NCBI GenBank assembly: GCA_963834405.1
Contig: CAWIBX010000002.1
Coordinates: 186,001 to 250,000, forward strand
Direction of reading: 5' to 3'
Origin: Bog-473 sp963834405
GTDB taxonomy: Bacteria; Actinomycetota; Acidimicrobiia; Acidimicrobiales; RAAP-2
Length of the DNA stretch: 64,000 bases
Shown: piece after piece, positions 42,817 through 50,214 of the stretch
How positions within the stretch are numbered: position 1 is the stretch's first letter
Layout: each line of letters begins with the position of its first letter
Program-made: the position numbers and the translations under genes
The notes under the pieces: model-generated
What the model saw: the letters and a program-made list of their open reading frames with translations, nothing else
Database searches by the model: none
What the model was told of the DNA's origin: nothing

Positions 42817-44016
42817 GTGCCAGAACTCGTCGCACTCGACCTCCCTGGTGGCATGGGGTTTGTCGACGCCTTACAGGCGGTGTGGGACACCGGCGACGCC
42901 GCCGCTCCTCTGGACCCGCGGCTCCCTCCCGCCGCTCGTGCCGTCCTGTTGGACGCACTGCGGCCGAGCCGCATCGTGTCCTCCGACGGCGACCAGCACC
43001 GCGTGCCCGGTGGCCTTCCGGTCGAGGAGGGGGACGCACTCGTCGTCGCGACCAGCGGGACCTCCGGGGAGCCCAAAGGCGTCGTCCTCACACACAATGC
43101 GCTCGCGGCCTCCGCCCACGCGACGTCGGCGTGGCTCTCCGTCGACCCCGGCCGCCACACGTGGATCGCCTGCCTCCCGCTCGCCCACATCGGCGGGCTC
43201 GCCGTCGTCACCCGCTCACTCCTGTCCAAGACGCCTCTCATCGTCCTGCCCGGGTTCGACGCCGACGAGGTGCAGGACCTCGGCCGCGCCGGACGGGCCA
43301 CGCACGTGTCCCTCGTGTCGACCGCACTCCGCCGAGTCGACCCGTCTCTCTTCGTCTGCGTGCTTCTCGGTGGCAGCAAGGCGCCCGCGGACCTGCCTCC
43401 GAACGTGGTCACGACGTACGGCATGACCGAGACCGGTTCCGGCGTCGTCTACGACGGCGCGCCCTTGCACGGTGTCGAGATCGTCATCAGGGACACGAGA
43501 CGTGCCGCTGCATCCTCGGCCGCTCCCGGACCGGGCGACGGCGCGACGGACGGCGAGATCCTGATTCGCGCACCCATGCTCTTCCGCTGCTACCGGGACG
43601 GCTCCGAGGGCCGGGTCCCGGGTCCAGACGGCCGTTCGGACTGGTTCGCCACCGGCGACGCAGGCCGGCTCGACGACGGCGGCATGCTCACCGTGACGGG
43701 GCGGATGGACGACGTCATCACGACGGGCGCCGAGAAGGTGTGGCCAGACGCCGTCGAACGCGTCCTGACCGCGCATCCGGGCGTGGCCGAGGTGGCCGTA
43801 TGGAAGCGCGCGGACCCCGAATGGGGCGAGCGCGTGGTGGCGTGGGTGGTACCGGTTGACGAGGACGATGCGCCCTCGCTGGAACAGCTGCGCGACCTGG
43901 CGGCCGAAGCGCTGGCTCCGTGGGCGGCACCCAAAGAGCTCGTCATCGTCGACGACCTTCCCCGGACGGCCGCCGGCAAGGTCCGGCGGCGGGAGCTCGA
44001 CGCGCAGTTGGGCTGA
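42817..44016 (+). CDS. menE: o-Succinylbenzoate-CoA ligase (MenE)
   Basis: A 399-residue acyl-adenylate-forming enzyme. The P-loop-like VATSGTSGEPKGVVLTH, VTTYGMTETGSG, the GDAGRLDDGG segment and the final catalytic Lys in RTAAGKVRRRE mark the AMP-binding family; the short size and operon neighbours support MenE. GTG 42817 is chosen because TACGCT is 8 nt upstream; the frame remains open further left, over menB. Divergent from menB with 21 nt between starts. Confidence 0.92.
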   Translation: MPELVALDLPGGMGFVDALQAVWDTGDAAAPLDPRLPPAARAVLLDALRPSRIVSSDGDQHRVPGGLPVEEGDALVVATSGTSGEPKGVVLTHNALAASAHATSAWLSVDPGRHTWIACLPLAHIGGLAVVTRSLLSKTPLIVLPGFDADEVQDLGRAGRATHVSLVSTALRRVDPSLFVCVLLGGSKAPADLPPNVVTTYGMTETGSGVVYDGAPLHGVEIVIRDTRRAAASSAAPGPGDGATDGEILIRAPMLFRCYRDGSEGRVPGPDGRSDWFATGDAGRLDDGGMLTVTGRMDDVITTGAEKVWPDAVERVLTAHPGVAEVAVWKRADPEWGERVVAWVVPVDEDDAPSLEQLRDLAAEALAPWAAPKELVIVDDLPRTAAGKVRRRELDAQLG

Positions 44017-44049
44017 GTGAGGCCGAGACGCCGGCACCCGATGCGACAC

Positions 44050-44952
44050 CTAGGACGCCGACAGTAGCTGCGCTCCCAACCGCTGCAGCTTGTCCGGGTT
44101 CGAGATGACCCGGACACCCACGACGCGGCCTTCGAGGATATCGAGCACGACCGCCGCCACCAGATCCTCGCCGTCGATCAACACGGCAGCCGGCTGGCCG
44201 TTGAGGATCACGCTCTGCGGCACGCCCTTCACGCGCTTGGCGACGTTGACCAGGAAGCGTGAGCTGCGCTCCGGTCCGACCACGGGACGCATGGCCGCCC
44301 GGACCTTCCCGCCACCGTCCGTCCACACCACCACGTCTTCCGAGAGCATCGACATGAGACCGGAGAGGTCGCCGGTGGCACACGCCTTCAGGAAGCGATC
44401 AGTGAGCTCGCGGCCGTGGCGCAGATCGGCGTCGAAGCGGTGACGCCGCTGCTCAATCCGTTGGCGCGCCCGCGTGGCGAGCTGACGGCAGGACACCGGT
44501 GTCCGCCCCATGCTGTGGGCCACCTCATCGAAGGTGTAGCGGAAGATGTCGTGGAGAAGGTAGGCGGCCCGCTCCGGGGGCGTGAGCTCCTCCAGAAGGA
44601 CGAGGAACGCCAGCGACAGCGTGTCGGACTGTTCGACCGCCGCGGATTCGTCGACGACGACCGGCTCGGGCAACCACGGACCCGCGTAGGAGACGCGCGT
44701 CGCGTGGGCCGACTCGAGCTGGTCGATGCACAGACGGGTGACGATGGTCACCAGGTAGGCCCGCACGGACCGGACGGGTTCGTCACCACGCCGCAACCAG
44801 CGCACGGATGCCTCCTGCACCATGTCCTCCGCGTCCGCCGCACTGCCCAACATGCGGTAGGCGATGCCGAAGAGCAGCGAGCGCCACTCCTCGAAGGCAG
44901 CCGCGTCGGCCTCGGGATCACGCAACGGCGCTGTCCGCCCGCGGGATGTCAC
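44050..44952 (-). CDS. ECF41-family sigma factor with fused C-terminal regulatory domain
   Basis: A 300-residue extracytoplasmic function sigma factor. Region 2 (FGIAYRMLGSAADAEDMVQEA) and region 4 (RAAYLLHDIFRYTFDEVA) are followed by a SnoaL-like C-terminal domain. All three ECF41 hallmark motifs are present: WLPEP (93-97), DGGGK (212-216) and NPDKL (285-289). In known members the C-terminal extension controls activity in place of an anti-sigma factor. GTG start overlapping the carboxymuconolactone decarboxylase gene by 35 nt. Confidence 0.95.
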   Translation of the reverse strand: MTSRGRTAPLRDPEADAAAFEEWRSLLFGIAYRMLGSAADAEDMVQEASVRWLRRGDEPVRSVRAYLVTIVTRLCIDQLESAHATRVSYAGPWLPEPVVVDESAAVEQSDTLSLAFLVLLEELTPPERAAYLLHDIFRYTFDEVAHSMGRTPVSCRQLATRARQRIEQRRHRFDADLRHGRELTDRFLKACATGDLSGLMSMLSEDVVVWTDGGGKVRAAMRPVVGPERSSRFLVNVAKRVKGVPQSVILNGQPAAVLIDGEDLVAAVVLDILEGRVVGVRVISNPDKLQRLGAQLLSAS

Positions 44953-45490
44953 AGTGGTCTGCGAAGCCCTGGCTCTCCAACCCCAAGCCTGCGTTGAAGC
45001 GCGAGCGGAAGTTCTCGAGGGCCACCCACGCGGCCAGCTCCACGAACTCCTCGTCGCTCAAGTGGCGCCGTATCCGCTCGGCCAGCACGTCGGACACCTC
45101 GGCGGGCGAACCGGTGGCCACTTCGGCGTACTCCAGGACGACCCGCTCGCACTCGTCGAAGAGGTCACTCGAGCGCCAGTGCCCGACGGCGCGGACCTTC
45201 GCCGGGTCGACGCCCCAGTTCATGCCCTCGTAGTACCCGTAGTCGACACACCAGGAGCAGCCGACCTGCATGCTCGCCGCCTGCACCGCCAGCCAGCGCA
45301 TGGACCGGGGGAGCTTCCTCCACCCGAGCTGGACCGCCGTCTCGAGCAGGCCCATGGCGACCAGCACGCCCGAATGGTGTGCCGCGGCCTCCGTCGGCTC
45401 CACCATCCGCCCGAACCGGCGCTTCGTGTAGCGCGTGGCCAGGCGGGGCACGGCACCCGTGGGGTGCTCTTGCAGGGGGACGTGGGCCAT
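44918..45490 (-). CDS. Carboxymuconolactone decarboxylase / AhpD-fold protein, ECF41 partner
   Basis: A 190-residue AhpD-like protein. The redox motif GCSWCVDYG (Cys78 and Cys81) with the downstream acidic/His segment matches the family, which includes peroxidase-like disulphide proteins. ECF41 sigma genes are typically beside such 'COE' genes (carboxymuconolactone decarboxylase, oxidoreductase or epimerase) and control them. ATG 45490 is preceded by GGAAGG; a GTG at 45499 is an alternative. An ECF41-type promoter lies 46-72 nt upstream of the start. Confidence 0.9.
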   Translation of the reverse strand: MAHVPLQEHPTGAVPRLATRYTKRRFGRMVEPTEAAAHHSGVLVAMGLLETAVQLGWRKLPRSMRWLAVQAASMQVGCSWCVDYGYYEGMNWGVDPAKVRAVGHWRSSDLFDECERVVLEYAEVATGSPAEVSDVLAERIRRHLSDEEFVELAAWVALENFRSRFNAGLGLESQGFADHCDIPRADSAVA

Positions 45491-45535
45491 CCTCCTCACC
45501 TTCCTTCCGTCTCCAACCTTCCCTTCACCAATCCA

Positions 45536-45562
45536 GACGGGCGGGCAGCAGGAAGTGTGACG
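45536..45562 (-). promoter_or_regulatory. ECF41-type promoter (CGTCACA-N16-CGTC)
   Basis: On the minus strand CGTCACA (45562-45556) and CGTC (45539-45536) are separated by exactly 16 nt. The ECF41 consensus, as I recall it, is TGTCACA with CGTC; only the first base differs. It sits in the gap between the SDR stop and the AhpD-like gene, correctly placed to drive that gene and the sigma factor. Confidence 0.75.
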
Positions 45563-45566
45563 ATGC

Positions 45567-46337
45567 TCACCCCACGCCCCCGGACGGCTGGGTCAGGGTG
45601 CCACCGTCGACCACGAAGGTCTCGCCGGTCACCCAGGAGGCGGCGTCGGAGGCCAGGAACAGCGCGGCGGTGGCCACGTCGTCGGGCATGCCCAGACGCC
45701 GCATGGGGATGTTGGCCGCGATCCGCTCCTCGCCCGGGCCCTCCCACAGTGCCGCCGCCAGTCTCGTCTTGACCAGGCCCGGAGCCAGCGCATTGACCCG
45801 GACGTCGGGCGCCAGCTCGAACGAAAGTTGCCGGGTGAGGTGGAGCACGGCCGCCTTGGTGACGTTGTACCAACCGATCCCCGGCTCCACCTCGAATCCG
45901 CCCACCGAGGCCACGTTGATGACGGAGCCCCGCAGGCCCGCTTTTACGGCCGCCGCCGTCCAGACCAGAACCGATAACTGGTTCACCTCGAACGTCTTCT
46001 GCGCCCGCACGAGGTCGATGTCGATCAACGGCCCGAAGTAGGGGTTGGTCCCGGCGTTGTTGACGAGGATGTCGAGGCCGCCGAACCGCTCGACGGTCGC
46101 CGCCACACACGTCTGCGCCTCTTCAGGGCGCCCCACGTGCGCCGCCCTCCACGCCACCCGTTCCCCGGGTGCCCCCGCACCCACCAGGCCGGCTGTGGCC
46201 TCGGCCAGGTCCTCGGCCGAGCGAGAGCTGATCATGACGTTGGCCCCCGCCTCCAAGAACCGCACCGCGATGGCGAGCCCGATGCCCCGGCTCCCGCCGG
46301 TGATCAATGCCGTCTTCTCTGTGAGGGAGAGCTCCAT
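45567..46337 (-). CDS. Short-chain dehydrogenase/reductase
   Basis: A 256-residue classical SDR. ALITGGSRGIGLAIA (NAD(P)-binding TGxxxGxG), VNNAGTNPYFG, the catalytic Ser in NVASVGG, and WYNVTKAAVLHL (Tyr-x3-Lys) are intact. The N-terminal SSRS after the second strand suggests NADP preference. Substrate unknown; fabG-like or a xenobiotic/fatty-acyl oxidoreductase. It lies upstream of the ECF41 module but ends before the ECF41 promoter, so it is not clearly part of the regulon. Confidence 0.9.
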   Translation of the reverse strand: MELSLTEKTALITGGSRGIGLAIAVRFLEAGANVMISSRSAEDLAEATAGLVGAGAPGERVAWRAAHVGRPEEAQTCVAATVERFGGLDILVNNAGTNPYFGPLIDIDLVRAQKTFEVNQLSVLVWTAAAVKAGLRGSVINVASVGGFEVEPGIGWYNVTKAAVLHLTRQLSFELAPDVRVNALAPGLVKTRLAAALWEGPGEERIAANIPMRRLGMPDDVATAALFLASDAASWVTGETFVVDGGTLTQPSGGVG

Positions 46338-46422
46338 GCATCGAGCCTTGCACGGCCTCGCCTCCGCGGGCACACCCGGCAGGCGCACCACCAGGGCCGG
46401 CGGGGTCCCGGCAGAGCCGTCG

Positions 46423-46428
46423 TAGCAT
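46423..46428 (+). promoter_or_regulatory. Probable -10 hexamer for the DUF255 gene (TAGCAT, leaderless)
   Basis: TAGCAT 7 nt before GTG 46436. The same hexamer with the same spacing precedes the Rrf2 gene at 56601. Confidence 0.5.
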
Positions 46429-46435
46429 CTCCCGG

Positions 46436-48510
46436 GTGAACCGCCTCGCCGAAGAGACGAGCCCCTATCTCCGCCAGCATGCGGACAACCCGGTCGACTG
46501 GTACCCGTGGGGCGACCAGGCCCTCCGCTCCCGCGCGAACAGGACAAACCGATCTTCCTTTCCATCGGCTATGCGTCGTGCCACTGGTGCCACGTGATGG
46601 CGCACGAGTCCTTCGAAGACCCCGCGACCGCGGCCGACCTCTCCAAATGGTTCGTCTCGGTGAAGGTGGACCGGGAGGAGCGTCCCGACCTCGACACCGT
46701 CTACATGGCCGCCACCCAGGCACTCACCGGGTCAGGCGGCTGGCCGATGTCCGTCTTCTGCACGCCCGACGGGCGTCCCTTCTACGCGGGGACGTACTTC
46801 CCTCCGGTGGAGCGCCACGGCATGCCCGCGTTCCGCCGCGTGGTCGAAGCGCTGGGTGAAGCGTGGCACAGCGAGCGCGACAAGGTGCTGGCGCAGGCCG
46901 ACGCGCTCGTCGACGCGGTGCGCCAGGAGCTGCGCCTGGCCGAGACGGTGACGGAGCGGCTCCGCGCCGACGCAGAACAACAGGACGCGGCGGAGAGCAG
47001 CCGCACCCCCGACGTCCACACCCTGTTCGAAACGGCTCCGGACGCCATCGACCCTGCTGCATTGGTCGGGCGGATCGTTCGCGATCTCTCCCGCGGCTTC
47101 GACCCCGGGTGGGGTGGCTTCGGCCCCGCACCCAAGTTCCCCCGGCCCACCCTGACCGACCTGTGCCTCCGTCATGCCCGCACGGCCGGCGCCGAGCACT
47201 CGCGCCACATGGCCGTGCGGACGCTCGATGCCATGGCCGCAGGCGGCATCTACGACCACCTCGTCGGTGGCTTCTGCCGCTACTCCACTGACCCGCACTG
47301 GCTGGTGCCGCACTTCGAGAAGATGCTGACCGACCAGGCCCTCCTCGCACGGGCCTACCTGCACGCGTGGCAGGAGACCGGCCGGGGGGACTATCTCGGA
47401 GTCGTCACCGAGACGCTGGACTTCGTGCTGCGGGATCTGTCCGCGCCCGAGGGTGCGCTCTACTCGTCCTTCGACGCGGACGCGGGCGGTGTGGAGGGCG
47501 GCCACGCCACCTTCACGCCGGCGGACCTGCGGCAGCTCCTGCCGCCCGAGCTCGTCGCCCCGACGGCCGAGTGGTACGGGATCACAGAGGCCGGCAATTG
47601 GGAGGGCAGGTCCATTCCGGTCCGCCCCGTCGGGGCGCCGCTGGCGCGGCCGCCGGAGATCGAGCGCGCGCGGGTCGTCCTGGTCGGGGCCCGGGCCCAG
47701 CGGATCCAGCCGGCGCGGGACGAGAAGGTGCTCACCGAATGGAACGCCATGACCGTGGCGGCATTGGCGGAGGTGGCATCCGCCACCGGCAACGTGCACT
47801 ACGGCACGCGGGCCGAGGAGATCGCCGAGTTCCTGTGGTCCTCCATGTTCAGCGCCGGGCGCCTGATGCGCAGCTGGCAAGGCGGCCGGGCCCGGCACCT
47901 CGCGGTGGTTGGTGACTACGCGTGGCTCGTGGAGGCCTGCGTGCGACTCTCCGAGTGGACGGGCGCGGCACGGTGGCGCGAGCGGGCACTCGATGCCACT
48001 GCGCAACTGCTGGACCTGTTCTGGGACGACGAGGCGGGTGGGTTCTTCACGACCGGCCGCGACGCCGAGGCCCTCGTCGTCCGGCCCAAGGAGTTCAACG
48101 ACGGAGCGCTGCCCTCGGGCAATTCCGTCGCCGTGGCCGCGTTGTTGCGTGCCGGAGCGCTCGCCGACGACGAGCGCATCGACAGCGCCGTCGAACGCAC
48201 TATGGCGCTGGCGCGCCCGCTCCTCGAGCGGCATGCGCTGGCGCTGGCCGACCTGGTGGCCACGGTTGAGGTGTGGACGTCCCGGCGCGAGGTCGTCATC
48301 ACGGGTTCGCGCCCCGACCTGCTCGACGAGGTGCGACGGCGCTGGCTGCCGACGGCCGTCCTCGCCTGGGGCGAGCGTGACGGTGGCCCCCTGTTCGCAG
48401 GGCGGCCCGACGACCCCGGCGTCGCCTACGTCTGTCAGGGGCGGGTTTGCCTGCGGCCAGCGGCCGACCCCCGCACGCTTTCGGAACAGCTCGGTGCGCT
48501 GGCAGGATGA
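46436..48510 (+). CDS. DUF255 thioredoxin-domain protein (YyaL/SSP411), frameshifted near the N-terminus
   Basis: About 690 residues if read through one frameshift. From GTG 46436 the conserved start NRLAEETSPYLRQHADNPVDWYPWGDQALR reads normally. Within 46525-46540 (CTCCGCTCCCGCGCG) one base appears missing; the second frame then gives REQDKPIFLSIGYASCHWCHVMAHESFED, the thioredoxin-like CHWC box. The rest (to 48510) is complete, with the alpha-barrel domain shared with N-acylglucosamine epimerase-like proteins (FEKMLTDQALLARAYLHAW). Function poorly known; a redox-linked or sugar-modifying role is proposed for homologs. Error versus true inactivation is not decidable here. Confidence 0.88.
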
Positions 48511-49388
48511 GTGGCGTGGGCGACCGAGGCGTGAACGGCGGCGATCTGCGCGACCACCTGCGTGACGGCATGGACACGGACATAGCCGACGACCTGGACC
48601 GCCCGGAGGAGCCCGACACCTACGACGACGAGCCGATCACCGATCCCACCGGCACCCCCGCCATCACGGCGGAGCGCCGCACCGCCACGGTCGAGACGGA
48701 CCCGGCCCGCCTGGTCCGCCGCTCGTCCCGCCGCAAGGAGCGGGTCCCGACGGCAGGTGGATCGACGCTCCACCTGCTCGTCCTGACGTCGACCCCCGAG
48801 GACACCACCGTGGTGGACCTGGCGACGCGCACGGTCATGCGGGTCCGGGTTCCGTGGCCCGAGGGACACGAGCCCGACATCAGCCGCTTCGACGTGGTCG
48901 AGGTGACCCTGGCCGACGACCCCGAACGCGACGACCTTGCCCAGCCCGAAGCTCAGACCGTGGCCGATCTCCCCCGGCACGTCGGCACCCTGCGCGGCCA
49001 CCGACTGCGCAAGCTGCTGCGCCGCATGGTCGCCAGCCCGGATGGGCCCCTCCTCGGGTTCCCCGGCCCCTCCGCGCCCTACTGGGAGTTCCGGGGCTTC
49101 CGGCCGTCGGTGGCCTTGATCGAGCCGACCCGCGGCCCCCAGCTCATCCGCCGCCGGGGCGACGGGACCACCTGGGTCCGCTTCGGATGGGACCGTGAGG
49201 ACGTCTGGCTCCCCGTGGAGGACCGCAACGCCGCCCGCGCTCTCGATGCGGCGCGCCGCGAGCGCCTCAGCGGGAAGAGCCTCGCCACCGCCCTCGGCTA
49301 CGTGCCCCAGTACCTGCTGGTGACGGTCAGTCCGCCCAGGGACGGGCACTGCTACAAGGTCTGCGCGGCCATCCTCCCGGCCGGCTAA
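48507..49388 (+). CDS. Conserved hypothetical protein, coupled to the DUF255 gene
   Basis: A 293-residue protein of unknown function. The first ~70 residues are acidic and disordered. The core has LHLLVLTSTPEDTTVVDL, HVGTLRGHRLRKLLRRMVASPDGPLLGFPGPSAPYWEFRG and RRRGDGTTWVRFGWDREDVWLPVEDRNAARALD, suggesting a folded mixed alpha/beta domain. Translation is coupled by an ATGA overlap to the DUF255 gene. No family recognised. Confidence 0.7.
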   Translation: MSGVGDRGVNGGDLRDHLRDGMDTDIADDLDRPEEPDTYDDEPITDPTGTPAITAERRTATVETDPARLVRRSSRRKERVPTAGGSTLHLLVLTSTPEDTTVVDLATRTVMRVRVPWPEGHEPDISRFDVVEVTLADDPERDDLAQPEAQTVADLPRHVGTLRGHRLRKLLRRMVASPDGPLLGFPGPSAPYWEFRGFRPSVALIEPTRGPQLIRRRGDGTTWVRFGWDREDVWLPVEDRNAARALDAARRERLSGKSLATALGYVPQYLLVTVSPPRDGHCYKVCAAILPAG

Positions 49389-49416
49389 CTGATCGGCAGG
49401 GATCGCCGGCGCAGGC

Positions 49417-50088
49417 TCAGCGGCCGAGCTTGCCCCCCGCCAGGTCCTCGGCCATCGCCCACCCGAAGGTCACCAGCCGGTCGCCCTTGGCGGCGTCGAA
49501 CTTCTCGAAGTGCTGCTCGACCCCCTCGGGGAGCTTCACCTTCGGTGCCACGAAGTCGAGGCCCCCGGCCACCGAGCCGTCGCCCTTCAGGACGAAGGTC
49601 CGGTCGTCGAGCCGGCCCTCGCAGCCGAAGCGCTTGGCCAGGCGGCGGGCCCACGCCCGCTCCTCGCCGGACGACTTGTGGCCCGGGAAGGGGACGACGT
49701 CCTGCAGCCCGGCGAAGGCGCGGAAGCCCTCGGGGGAGAGGAGCCGGGTGCCCAGGAGGACGTCCTCGTCGGGGAAGGCGAGCAGCGCCCGGCGGTACTG
49801 GTCCGTCATGATCCCCTTGAGCGCGGCCTCGGCCCGGGAGACACGGTCGACCAGGGCCAGCCCGACCAGCAGGGACGGGGTCCCGCCGATGCGCTCAAGC
49901 GTGCAGAACGAGTAGCCCCGCAACTTGTTGCCCTCACGGGCCTGGGTGATGAGGACCCAGGCTTCCCGCTCCTTGGAGAGGTATCCGATGTCGAACCCAG
50001 GGGGGCGGTCCGCACACAGATCCGCCATTTCGACCAGCTCAGCGTCGCTGAGCGCGGTGCAATCCTTGGTGCTCACTACGGTCGGCAT
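49417..50088 (-). CDS. Conserved hypothetical protein
   Basis: A 223-residue cytoplasmic protein. It has a mixed alpha/beta pattern with WVLITQAREGNKLRGYSFCTLERIGGTPSLLVGLALV that could be a GNAT-like core, but no acetyl-CoA P-loop (Q/RxxGxG/A) is visible. TAGACT six nt before the ATG gives a leaderless promoter and fixes the start. It follows dnaE after a 126-nt gap rich in inverted repeats. Function unknown. Confidence 0.65.
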   Translation of the reverse strand: MPTVVSTKDCTALSDAELVEMADLCADRPPGFDIGYLSKEREAWVLITQAREGNKLRGYSFCTLERIGGTPSLLVGLALVDRVSRAEAALKGIMTDQYRRALLAFPDEDVLLGTRLLSPEGFRAFAGLQDVVPFPGHKSSGEERAWARRLAKRFGCEGRLDDRTFVLKGDGSVAGGLDFVAPKVKLPEGVEQHFEKFDAAKGDRLVTFGWAMAEDLAGGKLGR

Positions 50089-50094
50089 GGAGTG

Positions 50095-50100
50095 AGTCTA
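50095..50100 (-). promoter_or_regulatory. Probable -10 hexamer (TAGACT, leaderless)
   Basis: TAGACT on the minus strand, 6 nt before the ATG at 50088. Identical to the nfuA hexamer. Confidence 0.5.
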
Positions 50101-50146
50101 CTGGCTGGGACGAACCGGTTCCCAACCAGGGCGGGCGCCCGCACCG

Positions 50147-50189
50147 GCGTCTGACCCGCTTCGTAAGCCTGTCGGCCCAGGTCAGACGC
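50147..50189 (-). terminator. Inverted repeat after dnaE, possible terminator or operator
   Basis: Perfect 10-bp arms, GCGTCTGACC (50147-50156) and GGTCAGACGC (50180-50189), around a 23-nt spacer, 26 nt after the dnaE stop. A 12-bp perfect palindrome GCGGGCGCCCGC (50131-50142) lies next to it. There is no T-run, so an intrinsic terminator is uncertain. Confidence 0.4.
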
Positions 50190-50214
50190 CCGCGCGCCCG
50201 GCCCGGTCGGCGGG

